From the NCBI RefSeq assembly GCF_011759385.1, contig NZ_JAARLY010000004.1, forward strand, positions 1-64,000: a stretch of 64,000 nucleotides of DNA. Reading direction: 5' to 3'. Made by a program: the position numbers and the translations under genes. The notes beneath the pieces were generated by a model. It saw nothing but the letters and a program-made list of their open reading frames with translations, made no database searches and was not told the DNA's origin. Shown here one piece after another: positions 44,686-53,260 of this stretch; position 1 is the first letter of the stretch, and every line of letters starts with the position of its first letter. Origin of the DNA: Oleiagrimonas sp. C23AA. Lineage in GTDB: Bacteria; Pseudomonadota; Gammaproteobacteria; Xanthomonadales; Rhodanobacteraceae.

Positions 44686-45386
44686 GGTGCATTCCTCTTT
44701 GGGCGGGGCAGGTGTGACCCGAACCGGAGCGGCGAGCAGCAAGTCACACACCGATACGCCACCGGCTGATGCTCGGCGGCGTGTGGAAAAACAGGCGAAA
44801 CAAGACAGAACACGCACGCGGCGGGACGCCAGTCCTTATGGCAGCGCCAAGCAACATAGACGTGCGATGGTCGGACATGACGGCAAGATCCCCGTGGCTG
44901 CGGACAAGCGAGCCCGTACCGCATTGCACGGGTGCGGCCGGGATGGCCCTCTATGGGCCGCTGAACCGAACTGGCATCCGGGAAAGGCGGATGCGAAGTG
45001 CTGCATGGCGCGCCGCCCGCACGATGGCGGCCGGGCCTGAAGCAAGCCGTGGTGCTATGTCCGACCGGGGTGGTCGGCGGTCGCCAGTATCGCGCCAGAA
45101 GGCCGCGGGGCGCCGGTGACGAACCGCATTCCAACGCTCGCGGTTGACGTCGCTGCGTTCGATACTGCAACGCAATATTGCTGCAACGCAACAGTCACGA
45201 ACTAGGAATTTTCCACCCCTGGTGATGTGAAATACCGCAGATGCAGATACCGCATACTCTTGCCACGGACAGTAGCCCGATGTCCTGTACGCATGACACG
45301 ACGCCCGCGCGTCGCCTCTGCAAGGTCATCGCGCCGTCCCGATTTGCACTTACACTTGATGTCTTTGGCACCGGACGCGCGCGCGC
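44686..45386. other. torF-uppP intergenic region
   Basis: A 701-bp gap with no gene I can support; several short open frames on both strands look like GC-rich shadow. It contains the sigma-54 candidate for torF (44739-44752) and a pair of 11-bp direct repeats CTGCAACGCAA (45165-45175, 45181-45191), set 16 bp apart around an AT-rich CAATATTG. The uppP promoter should be near its right end, but I cannot assign it. Confidence 0.45.
44739..44752 (-). promoter_or_regulatory. Candidate sigma-54 promoter of torF-glnK-amtB
   Basis: On the minus strand GG (44751-44752) and TTGCT with GC (44739-44740) are exactly 10 bp apart. The -12 half is good but the -24 half reads CGGTGT instead of TGGCAC. The start would be near 44727, about 42 bases before the torF ATG. 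No clear paired NtrC site was found upstream. Confidence 0.4.
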
Positions 45387-46175
45387 ATGAACCACCTGCT
45401 AAATGTCATCCTGCTCGGCATCATCGAGGGCATTACCGAATTCCTGCCCATTTCCTCCACCGGCCACTTGATCATCGCCGAGCGCTGGCTGGGTGCGCGT
45501 TCGGACCTGTTCAATGTCGGCATCCAGGCCGGCGCCATCCTGGCCGTGACGTTGATCTACTGGCGCCGCCTGTGGGAGCTGCTAGTGCACTGGCGCAAGC
45601 CGGACAATCGCGATTACCTGGCCAAGCTGATCGTGGCCTTCCTGATCACCGCGGTGCTCGGGCTGATCGCCGTGAAGATGGGCTTCAAGCTGCCCGAGGC
45701 CATCGGCCCGATCGCCTGGACACTGATCATCGGCGGTATCTGGATGATCGCCGCCGAGCAGATTGCCGAGCGTCGCCCGGAAAGCCGTCGCATCACCTGG
45801 ACGGTGGCGATCCTGGTCGGCATCGCGCAGATGGTGGCCGGCATTTTTCCCGGCACCTCGCGATCGGCCTCGACCATTTTCGCGGCCATGCTGTTTGGCA
45901 CCAGCCACCGCCCCACGGCGACGGAATTTGCCTTCCTGGTCGGCATTCCGACCATGTATGCAGCCACCGGCTACGAGCTTTTGAAGGTCATCAAGGACGG
46001 TCAGGTCGCGCACGAGAACTGGACCGCGCTGGGTGTGGGTTTTGTGGTCTCGGCCATCGTCGCCTTCATCGCCGTGAAATGGCTGCTGGGCTACATCCGC
46101 AGTCATACCTTCACCCCGTTCGCGATCTACCGCATCGTGTTCGGTGTCGCGCTGCTGGTCATGCTGGCGCATTGA
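45387..46175 (+). CDS. uppP: Undecaprenyl-diphosphatase
   Basis: BacA-type polytopic membrane phosphatase that recycles undecaprenyl pyrophosphate to the monophosphate carrier for murein and LPS. The 262-aa protein has the catalytic EGITEFLPISSTGHL block near the N-terminus and the PGTSRSASTI block (about residue 155), plus about seven spans. A VOC-family gene follows by 14 bp. Confidence 0.95.
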   Translation: MNHLLNVILLGIIEGITEFLPISSTGHLIIAERWLGARSDLFNVGIQAGAILAVTLIYWRRLWELLVHWRKPDNRDYLAKLIVAFLITAVLGLIAVKMGFKLPEAIGPIAWTLIIGGIWMIAAEQIAERRPESRRITWTVAILVGIAQMVAGIFPGTSRSASTIFAAMLFGTSHRPTATEFAFLVGIPTMYAATGYELLKVIKDGQVAHENWTALGVGFVVSAIVAFIAVKWLLGYIRSHTFTPFAIYRIVFGVALLVMLAH

Positions 46176-46189
46176 CGGGGACTTAAGCG

Positions 46190-46612
46190 ATGAACTCGAT
46201 ACCGCCGTTCCATCTGGCCTTTCCGGTGACCTCACTGGCCAAGGCACGCGCCTTTTATGGAACGCTGCTGGGCTGTCCTGAGGGGCGCAGCAGTGAGCAC
46301 TGGGTCGATTTCAATTTCCATGGCCACCAGATCGTCGCGCACTTGGCGCCGGAGGAAGCCGGCCACCGCCACACCAACGCCGTCGATGGCGATGCGGTGC
46401 CGGTGCGTCACTTCGGGCTGGTGCTGTCGATGGAGGCCTGGCAGGCGCTGGCCGAGCGCCTGCGCGCAGCCGGAACCCGTTTCATCATCGAACCGCATGT
46501 GCGCTTTGCCGGCCAGCCCGGCGAGCAGGCCACCATGTTCCTGCTCGACCTCTGCGGCAACGCGCTGGAGTTCAAGGCATTTGCCGACATGAACCAGCTG
46601 TTCGCGCGCTAA
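46190..46612 (+). CDS. VOC (glyoxalase/dioxygenase-fold) protein
   Basis: A 140-aa vicinal-oxygen-chelate protein: two beta-alpha-beta-beta-beta modules with FHLAFPVTSLAKARAFYGTL at the start and LDLCGNALEFKAF at the end. The likely metal ligands are His8 (FHLAF), His in VRHFGLVLS and Glu in LEFK. Related proteins are often annotated as glyoxalases without known substrate. It is probably co-transcribed with uppP. Confidence 0.8.
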   Translation: MNSIPPFHLAFPVTSLAKARAFYGTLLGCPEGRSSEHWVDFNFHGHQIVAHLAPEEAGHRHTNAVDGDAVPVRHFGLVLSMEAWQALAERLRAAGTRFIIEPHVRFAGQPGEQATMFLLDLCGNALEFKAFADMNQLFAR

Positions 46613-46631
46613 GGCCGGCAACCGCACGCGC

Positions 46632-47786
46632 TCAGCGCTGCACCATATGCGAGAACCATTCCCAGCCGCGCAGGCGCTCGGTGATGAGCTTGGTGCTGGT
46701 CAGCATGGGCACGGCCAGCAGCGCGCCGGGAATACCCCACAGCCAGCCCCACAGCAGCAACCACATCAGGATGGCCACCGGGCTCAGGCGCATGCGATGG
46801 CCCAGGATCATCGGCGTGATCAGGTTGCCCTCAATGGCGGTCAGGCAGGCAAAGCCCAACGCCGGCACCACGCCGTCCCAGGTGTGCGCAAAGTGCAGCA
46901 GGCCGACGCCTGCCAGCAGCAACGTGGTGGTGATGGCCCCCACATAGGGAATGAAGTTGGCCAGCGCTGCCACGCCACCCCACAACAACGGATCGGGCAC
47001 GCCCATCCACCACAGCCAGCCCGTGGTAATGGCGCCCAGGCAACTGTTGATGATGGTGGTGGTGAGCAGGTAGCGCGAAACCTCGATCTGGATCGAGCGC
47101 ACAATCGCCACGTTGTGGCGTTTCTGCTCGAACGTGGGGGAAATCTCCACCAGCCGACGCAACAGCGCCTCGCCATAGACCAGGAAGAAAAACACCAACA
47201 GCGCCACCGTCAGGATATTGGCCAACACCAACGGCGTGGTCTGTAGCACATCCCAGGCGCTGATGGCGACATGGGTGGTATTGCCGCTGTGCGTATGGCC
47301 GTGTTCGCCGACCAGCGACTGCGTGGCACGGGTGGCGGCGTTGAGCTGCTCGGTGACCGGACGCAACTTGGGCGCCATGTGGCGCAGCATGCTTGGCGCA
47401 CGATGCAACCAGCTGGCCGCCGGGCCGGCCAGAGACACCACGGCAGCTCCCAGACCGCTGCCCAGCACCAGCATGACTACCACCGCCGCCAGCGCGCGCG
47501 GCACCCGTATACGCGTGGCCGCCGCCACGATCGGGTTCAGCCCCAGCCCCAGGAAGGCGGCCAGTACAAACGGGATCAGCAGTGACTTGGTCAGCGCCAG
47601 GGTATACAGGATGGCCAGGATCAGCAGCGCATTGAACACCTTGCGCACGGCGCGAAAATGCCGGTTGAAGCGCCGCGCACCGGGCATGCGATAACGGGTC
47701 ACATGCCTCACGCGTGCCGTCGTGGCCTCGGCCTGCACCGGTTCTGATCCCGCCTTCGGTGCCGACGGCTCTTGGTTTTCGCTCAT
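46632..47786 (-). CDS. AI-2E family transporter
   Basis: A 384-aa membrane protein of the AI-2E/TqsA/PerM family, with about eight spans and the family block LWWMGVPDPLLWGGVAALANFIPYVG, seen as GVPDPLLWGGVAALANFIP then YVGA. Members have been linked to autoinducer-2 export, Na+(Li+)/H+ exchange or none of these; substrate is open. Its ATG overlaps the small upstream gene by four bases, so it is the last gene of the yqjD-yqjE-type operon. Confidence 0.85.
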   Translation of the reverse strand: MSENQEPSAPKAGSEPVQAEATTARVRHVTRYRMPGARRFNRHFRAVRKVFNALLILAILYTLALTKSLLIPFVLAAFLGLGLNPIVAAATRIRVPRALAAVVVMLVLGSGLGAAVVSLAGPAASWLHRAPSMLRHMAPKLRPVTEQLNAATRATQSLVGEHGHTHSGNTTHVAISAWDVLQTTPLVLANILTVALLVFFFLVYGEALLRRLVEISPTFEQKRHNVAIVRSIQIEVSRYLLTTTIINSCLGAITTGWLWWMGVPDPLLWGGVAALANFIPYVGAITTTLLLAGVGLLHFAHTWDGVVPALGFACLTAIEGNLITPMILGHRMRLSPVAILMWLLLWGWLWGIPGALLAVPMLTSTKLITERLRGWEWFSHMVQR

Positions 47787-48070
47787 GGGGGCGGCACATC
47801 CGTATCGTCATCACCGCCGGGCAGCCAGGCGGCCAGCTGGTCCAGCGCCTCGCTGGACAAAAGACTGAGCATGCCAGGAATGCGCCAGATGCGCTGACGT
47901 GTCCAGCCCAGCACTACGCCAAGACCCAGCGCACCGCCCAGCCACGGCCAGGGGTGAGCACGCGCGCTGGCGGCAAACTCGGCCAGCGGCTCGTGCAGCG
48001 ACTGCCGCGCGGCGCGCACATCGGCCTTGGCGCGGGCCACCTCAGCCTTGCGGCGGATCAGCATCATCAT
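47783..48070 (-). CDS. Small YqjK-like protein
   Basis: A 95-aa protein with a basic helical N-terminus (RRKAEVARAKADVRAARQSL) and one weak hydrophobic helix (WPWLGGALGLGVVLGW). In the yqjD-yqjE-yqjK order of E. coli it occupies the yqjK place. The start at 48070 has GGGGAA six bases upstream; it lies inside the 3' end of the yqjE-like gene, a 29-bp overlap. It overlaps the AI-2E gene by four bases. Confidence 0.65.
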   Translation of the reverse strand: MMMLIRRKAEVARAKADVRAARQSLHEPLAEFAASARAHPWPWLGGALGLGVVLGWTRQRIWRIPGMLSLLSSEALDQLAAWLPGGDDDTDVPPP

Positions 48071-48545
48071 CGTGTTTCCCCGCATGCAAGGCGTCGTCCA
48101 CCAGCGCCCGCCAGTGCGCCCGCGATTCGGGCAGGCTGAGTAGGTGCAGACAGTGCCGGAAAGTGAAGATAGAGCCGGTAAGGCCCAGCGCGAGCAGACC
48201 GCAGATGGTCAGCAGCGACCAGGCCCACGAGCCATACCACTGCGCCAACAGGTGCCCCAGCAAGGCCAGAAGCGCCAGCCCCAGGGCGACGGCGAACACG
48301 GTGGCCGCCAGCGCCGCGAACATCGCCAGATGGGCCGCAGCGCGCGCCAGCTTCAGCTCGGCGCCAAGCAGCCGCGCATGCGCCGAGGCCAGATCGCTGA
48401 CACCCGCTGCCGCCTGGCGCAACAGCACCAGCCAGCGAGGCAGCGGGCTGTCATCACGCCTGTCCGCCTGCGTCTGCCCATCTGGCTCGGATGGGCCGTC
48501 AGGTGATGCCTGCGCGTGGTCGGCGGCCGACGCCGTCGGTGCCAT
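48042..48545 (-). CDS. YqjE/phage-holin-fold membrane protein
   Basis: A 167-aa protein with a charged N-terminus, an amphipathic helix (LLRQAAAGVSDLASAHARLLGAELKLA, in blocks LLRQAAAGVSDLA and SAHARLLGAELKLA) and two membrane helices (about residues 72-98 and 106-128), as in the Phage_holin_3_6/YqjE family. Its E. coli relative sits in the RpoS-linked yqjDEK operon. It follows the yqjD-like gene by 22 bp. Confidence 0.8.
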   Translation of the reverse strand: MAPTASAADHAQASPDGPSEPDGQTQADRRDDSPLPRWLVLLRQAAAGVSDLASAHARLLGAELKLARAAAHLAMFAALAATVFAVALGLALLALLGHLLAQWYGSWAWSLLTICGLLALGLTGSIFTFRHCLHLLSLPESRAHWRALVDDALHAGKHDDDADPPQG

Positions 48546-48567
48546 AGAAATCCCCTGCGTGCGTGTA

Positions 48568-48978
48568 TCAGCGGCGCGTCAGACGGCCGATCAGCCAACC
48601 TGCGGCCACCGCGATGGCCACCGACTGAGTGGGCTTTTCGCGCACGTAGGTCTTGGCCTGCTCCAGCCAGTCCTTGCCGTGGGCGACCGCCTCGTCCATG
48701 GCTTCGCGGCTGCGTTGCTTGGCGGCCTCGGCGCGGTCGGCGGCGCGGTCAGCGGCGTCGGCAACGCGGTCGGTGGCGCTGTGCATGCCCGACTCGACGC
48801 GGTCGGCGGTGCGGTCGACGCTGTCCTTGGCGCGGTGGATCTTCTCCGACGTGGCACCCTTGAAACGCTCGGCCTGTTCCTCGTAGCGCGGATGCGCCGG
48901 CGAGGTCTCGGCGCTGGCCGCCGTCGGGGCGGTATCGGCCGTGGCGGCCGGGCTCTTGTTGCTGGCTTGCTTGCTCAT
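48568..48978 (-). CDS. YqjD/ElaB-like membrane-anchored protein
   Basis: A 136-aa protein of the DUF883 type. After an Ala/Thr-rich N-terminus comes a long amphipathic helix with repeated DR/ADR units (TADRVESGMHSATDRVADA and so on, about residues 50-95), then the family's C-terminal anchor YVREKPTQSVAIAVAAGWLI. E. coli YqjD and ElaB bind ribosomes at the inner membrane in stationary phase. AAGGAGG lies before the ATG. A 15-bp element shared with the DUF1328 gene lies about 100 bp upstream. Confidence 0.82.
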   Translation of the reverse strand: MSKQASNKSPAATADTAPTAASAETSPAHPRYEEQAERFKGATSEKIHRAKDSVDRTADRVESGMHSATDRVADAADRAADRAEAAKQRSREAMDEAVAHGKDWLEQAKTYVREKPTQSVAIAVAAGWLIGRLTRR

Positions 48979-49078
48979 GTCAGCCTCCTTATCGCAAATG
49001 TGCTTGAAGCATCGTGCAACGGCCGGCGCGGGCCCTTGATGCCGGTCAACCCGGCAGGCGTCGCGTCGGCCGTACGCG

Positions 49079-49093
49079 TTGGACGATGTCGCT
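49079..49093 (-). promoter_or_regulatory. Shared 15-bp element, copy 1 (upstream of the yqjD-like gene)
   Basis: AGCGACATCGTCCAA on the minus strand, about 100 bp before the yqjD-like ATG. An identical copy lies at 49326-49340 before the DUF1328 gene. Confidence 0.5.
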
Positions 49094-49122
49094 GCGGGCG
49101 ACCGTCACCTGTTAAGCCCTGG

Positions 49123-49281
49123 CTAGACCCGTCCGCGACGGAACAGCGAGATGATGAACAGGATCAGGAAGATGAAGAACAGGACCTTGGCCACAGTGGC
49201 GGCCACACCGGCCACACCCCAGAAACCCAGGACGCCCGCGATGATGGCAACCACCAGGAATATCAGTGCGTAATGAAGCAT
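49123..49281 (-). CDS. DUF1328 small membrane protein (YtjA-like)
   Basis: A 52-aa protein that is almost all two hydrophobic helices ([20 protein letters not shown], then [18 protein letters not shown]) ending RRGRV, the standard DUF1328 layout. The ATG at 49281 has a perfect AGGAGG nine bases upstream. Family members are short inner-membrane proteins often induced by stress; the function is unknown. It carries the shared 15-bp element 45 bp upstream. Confidence 0.88.
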   Translation of the reverse strand: MLHYALIFLVVAIIAGVLGFWGVAGVAATVAKVLFFIFLILFIISLFRRGRV

Positions 49282-49325
49282 GGTCGAACCCTCCTCAACT
49301 ATTGGTGCGGTGGACGCGTAGGACC

Positions 49326-49340
49326 TTGGACGATGTCGCT
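49326..49340 (-). promoter_or_regulatory. Shared 15-bp element, copy 2 (upstream of DUF1328)
   Basis: Identical to the copy at 49079-49093 and in the same orientation, 45 bp before the DUF1328 start codon. Confidence 0.5.
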
Positions 49341-49442
49341 TGAGGTCGTGTCCTGCCGCGTTGGGGACCATTCTTGGCATGCTGGCAACAGCGCCTGCTG
49401 AACAGCCTGGCGGCGCACCGGGGCGGTATTCACCATCGTCAT

Positions 49443-49481
49443 CGCGCCGTGAACAGGCGGCCTGGCTTTGTTCACGGCGCG
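49443..49481 (-). terminator. Perfect 13-bp inverted repeat after the PEBP gene
   Basis: Arms 49443-49455 and 49469-49481 are perfectly complementary around a 13-nt loop. On the minus strand the hairpin starts 13 nt after the PEBP stop. No T-run follows on either strand. Confidence 0.6.
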
Positions 49482-49494
49482 CATGACCGCCTGC

Positions 49495-50118
49495 CTACGC
49501 AGGCACCTTCGGATTGAGGCTGTAGGTACCCATCAGCGCAGCCTCGGCCAGCACATGGCCATCCATTTCGCGGCGCACGTCAGCCACCGTGAAGCGTCCT
49601 TCCAGGCCCAGCGAGGCCACATCCAGCGCATACACGCGAAAGTGGTAGTGATGCACGATCGAATCGTTCCACGGTGGGCACGGGCCGTCGTAACCGAAGT
49701 AGTCGCCTTCCATGTCCGAGTCACCGGCGAACCAGCTGGTGAAGTCATTGATACCCTGGCGGGCGCCCGGCGGACCCAGCGGCTGCTTCTTGCCATGCGG
49801 CGCGACGCCCTCGGCACAGCTGCCCTCGCCCAGTTCGCGGCACTCGGGCGGAATATCCACCATCAGCCAGTGCACGAACTCGGCACGCGGCAAATCGGCC
49901 GGTACCTGGCGGTCGCTCTTGTTCACGTCATCGGGCTTGCTGGGCACGTCCGGATCGACGCACATCAGCACGAACGAGCGCGTGTCATCCGGCGCGCCGC
50001 TCCAGGCCAGGTGCGGATTCAGGTTGTCCGATAGCTCGACCGGATCGCCGATCTTGCCGAAGGCAAACTTCACCGGGATGGGCTGGCCATGGGCAAAGCT
50101 GTCACTGCGCAAATGCAT
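49495..50118 (-). CDS. PEBP-family protein (YbhB/YbcL-like)
   Basis: A 207-aa phosphatidylethanolamine-binding-protein fold without a signal peptide. The family motifs are visible: NPHLAWSGAPDDTRSFVLMCVDPDVP in blocks NPHLAWSGAP and SFVLMCVDPDVP, FVHWLMVDIPP, YDGPCPPWNDSIVHHYHFRVYAL in blocks YDGPCPP and HHYHFRVYAL. Bacterial members have no settled role. It is longer than E. coli YbhB (158 aa) because of an insertion after VDPDVP. Confidence 0.88.
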   Translation of the reverse strand: MHLRSDSFAHGQPIPVKFAFGKIGDPVELSDNLNPHLAWSGAPDDTRSFVLMCVDPDVPSKPDDVNKSDRQVPADLPRAEFVHWLMVDIPPECRELGEGSCAEGVAPHGKKQPLGPPGARQGINDFTSWFAGDSDMEGDYFGYDGPCPPWNDSIVHHYHFRVYALDVASLGLEGRFTVADVRREMDGHVLAEAALMGTYSLNPKVPA

Positions 50119-50164
50119 GGATCACTCCTTGTGCGAAACGTGGGTTCGATAGCGCCCGGTGCGC

Positions 50165-51262
50165 TCAGGCATCGGGCGAGCGATAAGTAATGCGATAGAT
50201 GGCGCCGGCCAGGTCATCGCTGACCAGCACGCTGCCGTCCTTCAGCACCAGCACGTCGGCCGGTCGGCCCCAGGCCGACTCGTGCTGCTCGAAACCGGTC
50301 ACCAGCGGCGTGTAGGCACCGACCTTGCGCCCGTGCATGTGAACCGCCATGACCCGGTAGCCGGATTTGGTGCTGCGATTCCAGGAGCCGTGCTCGGCAA
50401 TCAGGATGGCGCCGCGATAGGCGGCCGGGAACATCGTGCCGGTGTAAAAGCGCATGCCCAGCGCGGCCACATGCGCGCCCAGTTTCAGCACTGGCGGTGT
50501 GTACCGGCTGCACGGGTGGCCCTTGCCGTATTCGGGATCGGGCACATCACCCTGGTGGCAGAACGGATAACCGAAATGCTGACCGCGATGATCGACACGG
50601 TTGAGCTCGTCGGAGGGCACGTCGTCGCCCATCATGTCGCGGCCGTTGTCGGTGAAATACAGCGTGTGCGTGCCCGGCTGCCAGTCGAAACCGACGGTGT
50701 TGCGGATGCCGTAGGCCACGTCCTGCCAATGGCTGCCATCGGCGTCCATGCGCATCAGCTTGGCGTGTTGCTTGTCGGGCAGGCAGATGTTGCACGGCGC
50801 GCCTTCGGGCACGTAGAGCTTGCCGTCCGGGCCGAAGGCAATGAACTTCCAGCCGTGGTGCAGATCGTCAGGCAGCTTGTCGGTGACCAGCTGCGGTTGG
50901 GGTGGATCATCCAGATGCTGCTCGATGTCGCGCAGCACGTAGATACGGCTGACGGCCGACACGTACAGATTGCCGTGGTGGAAGGCCACGCCGACCGGCA
51001 GTTTCAGACCCGAGGCAACCACGCGCACCTGATCGGCGCGGCCATCACCATCGCGGTCGGTCAGCGCGTAGACCTTGCCGGCATCACGCGAACCGGCGAA
51101 CACCGTACCGTTGGTGCCCAGGGCCAGCTCGCGAGCATTGGGCACCTGATCGCTGTAGAGCGCGATGTGAAAACCCGGCGGCAGGGTCAGTCGGTCCAGG
51201 TGCGTGGCGGCCCCGGCCGGCACAGCCAAAAGCAGTGCAATCAAGGCAAATACGAAGCGCAT
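50165..51262 (-). CDS. Exported sorbosone/glucose-dehydrogenase-like beta-propeller
   Basis: A 365-aa protein with a signal peptide (about residues 1-18) and a six-bladed propeller of the PQQ-dependent soluble aldose dehydrogenase/L-sorbosone dehydrogenase type: LPVGVAFHHGNLYVS, FGPDGKLYVPEGAPCNICL, YGIRNTVGFDW, FTDNGRDMMGDDVPSDELN and GYPFCHQG. The conserved Arg-Asn and Asp-Asn-Gly segments fit PQQ and calcium sites, but activity is not proven by sequence. No PQQ synthesis gene is in the window. Confidence 0.83.
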   Translation of the reverse strand: MRFVFALIALLLAVPAGAATHLDRLTLPPGFHIALYSDQVPNARELALGTNGTVFAGSRDAGKVYALTDRDGDGRADQVRVVASGLKLPVGVAFHHGNLYVSAVSRIYVLRDIEQHLDDPPQPQLVTDKLPDDLHHGWKFIAFGPDGKLYVPEGAPCNICLPDKQHAKLMRMDADGSHWQDVAYGIRNTVGFDWQPGTHTLYFTDNGRDMMGDDVPSDELNRVDHRGQHFGYPFCHQGDVPDPEYGKGHPCSRYTPPVLKLGAHVAALGMRFYTGTMFPAAYRGAILIAEHGSWNRSTKSGYRVMAVHMHGRKVGAYTPLVTGFEQHESAWGRPADVLVLKDGSVLVSDDLAGAIYRITYRSPDA

Positions 51263-51308
51263 CGCATGGACTCCCCGCAGGTGGCGACATGTGGCGCGAC
51301 AGCGGCGC

Positions 51309-51326
51309 CACTGGCGCTCGCCAGTG
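51309..51326. repeat. Inverted repeat between the yheT-like and sorbosone-dehydrogenase-like genes
   Basis: Perfect 8-bp arms CACTGGCG/CGCCAGTG with 2 bp between. A second palindrome CTGGCC-GT-GGCCAG lies at 51351-51364, nine bases after the yheT-type stop. Either could be a U-less terminator or an operator. Confidence 0.4.
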
Positions 51327-51373
51327 TACGCGCACGCGCATGAAGCGCGGCTGGCCGTGGCCAGGCGGTGCGG

Positions 51374-52387
51374 TCAGTCCTGAGCGCAGGCGTTGAGGCG
51401 CGCGGCGATGTAGTCGTCGGTGAACACGTTCATGCGCCAATCCTGGATGTAGCCGCAATGGCCACCGTAGCGCGAGATATCCAGCTCCACCGCCTCGGAT
51501 AGGTTGAGGTCGTGGAAGTCGGCCACCGGAATCACCGGATCGTCCTCGGAGGTCAGGATGGTGGTCGGCACCTGCATCTGCGCCAGCCGATCCACGCCCA
51601 CCGAGTAGCCATCCAGGTAGGCATCGAGCGAGCCGAAATCGGTGTGCCGTTCGACCAGCACTCGGGTCAGCTCGCGCATGTTGTGGCGCAGGTCGCGTGG
51701 CTCGAAGTAGCGATGCTGCGGATGCACCTGCGCCTTGCGCTTGAGCGAGCCGCGCCACTTGTGCATGAAGTACCACTCGTAGATCCAGATCGCCGTTTCC
51801 AGCGACCTCAGGCCCGCATGCGGATCGATGATCGGGCACACCACCACCGTCTTGGACAACGGAATGCCGGCGCCCGGCGCACGCAGCGCCACGCGCAGCG
51901 CAAAGCTGCCGCCCAGCGAGAAACCAACCAGACCCAGCGGCGCGCCCTCGTATGGCAGATAGCGCAGTGTGGCCTCGGCTGTCGCCTCGACCACCTCGTC
52001 GATCAGGCACGAATGGAACAGCTCGGTATTGAGATGATGCGTGGCACCGTGATCGCGAAAATTGAGGCGAAAAATGTCCCAGCCATCGGCCAGCATGCGC
52101 GCGCCGGTCTGCAGCACATAGGTCGAATCGATGCTGCCTTCCCAGCCGTGGAACAGGATCAACAAACCGCGCGCCTTCTGGCGCACCTTCTGCCGCGTCA
52201 CCGCACCGGAAAGACGCACGCCATCGCTCAACGTGAACGTGACGGCCTCGGCACCATCGTGCACCGCGGCGCGGGCGTGGCTGCGCTGCCACAGCCGGCG
52301 CATGCCGCTGGAAGAGAGCATGGTTTGCAGATGCCCGTTTCGCAGCACGCGTGGTGGCAGGAAATCCGATCCCCTCGGCGGCGTCAT
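51374..52387 (-). CDS. YheT-type alpha/beta hydrolase
   Basis: A 337-aa alpha/beta-hydrolase. LFHGWEGS forms the oxyanion strand, the nucleophile Ser is in GLVGFSLGG (about residue 148), and the acid and His lie in SEDDPVIP and GGHCGYI. The N-terminal PRVLRNGHLQTML is the YheT signature. Substrates are thought to be lipid esters. Its ATG overlaps the plsC-like stop by four bases (ATGA), suggesting a lipid-metabolic pair. Confidence 0.87.
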   Translation of the reverse strand: MTPPRGSDFLPPRVLRNGHLQTMLSSSGMRRLWQRSHARAAVHDGAEAVTFTLSDGVRLSGAVTRQKVRQKARGLLILFHGWEGSIDSTYVLQTGARMLADGWDIFRLNFRDHGATHHLNTELFHSCLIDEVVEATAEATLRYLPYEGAPLGLVGFSLGGSFALRVALRAPGAGIPLSKTVVVCPIIDPHAGLRSLETAIWIYEWYFMHKWRGSLKRKAQVHPQHRYFEPRDLRHNMRELTRVLVERHTDFGSLDAYLDGYSVGVDRLAQMQVPTTILTSEDDPVIPVADFHDLNLSEAVELDISRYGGHCGYIQDWRMNVFTDDYIAARLNACAQD

Positions 52388-53193
52388 GCCGGGTCTTCCA
52401 ACGCCTGTGCAATCTGTGCGCGGGCCTGCTCGGCCATGCGCTTGCGACCGTCCGGATGCACCGGCACGGGCTTGAGGAAATGCACCTCGGCATCCAGCGT
52501 CGGCTCGCCCATCAGGCGGATGACATTGGACAGAAAGCTCTCGCGTGGCCGGAACGCCACGTCCAGCCAGCGCTTGCCGCCGCGCGCATAGCGCAGCGCC
52601 ACCGGCTGGATCGGTGATTCGGCATCGATCGCCGCCTGCAGGATGCGCGCATGGAACACGCGAAGATCGGCGCCGGAACTGGTGCCGCCCTCGGGAAACA
52701 CCGCCACCGAGCGGCCACCGCGCATGCGATCGACCATCACCTGCATCACCGCCGCCAGCGAGTGGTTGGAGCCACGGCGATGGAAGATGGTGCCGCCGCG
52801 CGCCGCCATCCAGCCGACCACCGGCCAGCGTGCGATCTCGGCCTTGGCCACGAAACACGCCGCGCGCTGGGTATGCATCAGCTCGATATCCAGCCACGAG
52901 CTGTGGTTGCACACGAACAGCGTCGGGTCGTTCAGCGGCGTGCCGATGCGGCGCGCGCGGAAGCCGAAAATGCGCAGCAGGCCGGTCGACCACCAGCGGA
53001 TGGTGCGATGCGCGAACGGTTCACGGCCCTTGTGCATCACCTTGCCGCCAAACAGCGTCAGCACAATGCCGCACAGGGCAATGCCCAGCAGCACGTGCAC
53101 GAGCAGCAGAGGGATGCGATAGGCGTAACGCAGCGGTCGCAATGGATCACGCTTGTCGCGCACGGGGCCTGGGGTGTGAGTCGAAGCGTCCAT
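52384..53193 (-). CDS. 1-acyl-glycerol-3-phosphate acyltransferase-like protein
   Basis: A 269-aa PlsC-family acyltransferase with an N-terminal membrane helix (about residues 24-48). Block I is CNHSSWLDIE (NHxxxD), block III FPEGGTSSGADLRVF and block IV PIQPVALRY. PlsC members add a second acyl chain to lysophosphatidate; some relatives acylate lyso-ornithine lipids. The start at 53193 (MDAST) fits the family; an in-frame ATG at 53241 would add 16 residues. Confidence 0.85.
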   Translation of the reverse strand: MDASTHTPGPVRDKRDPLRPLRYAYRIPLLLVHVLLGIALCGIVLTLFGGKVMHKGREPFAHRTIRWWSTGLLRIFGFRARRIGTPLNDPTLFVCNHSSWLDIELMHTQRAACFVAKAEIARWPVVGWMAARGGTIFHRRGSNHSLAAVMQVMVDRMRGGRSVAVFPEGGTSSGADLRVFHARILQAAIDAESPIQPVALRYARGGKRWLDVAFRPRESFLSNVIRLMGEPTLDAEVHFLKPVPVHPDGRKRMAEQARAQIAQALEDPA

Positions 53194-53260
53194 AGAAGCT
53201 GCCAAGAGTAGCCGAGGCCGGTCCCTGACCGCTAGATGCACGCCCGCACGCGCGTGCCGA

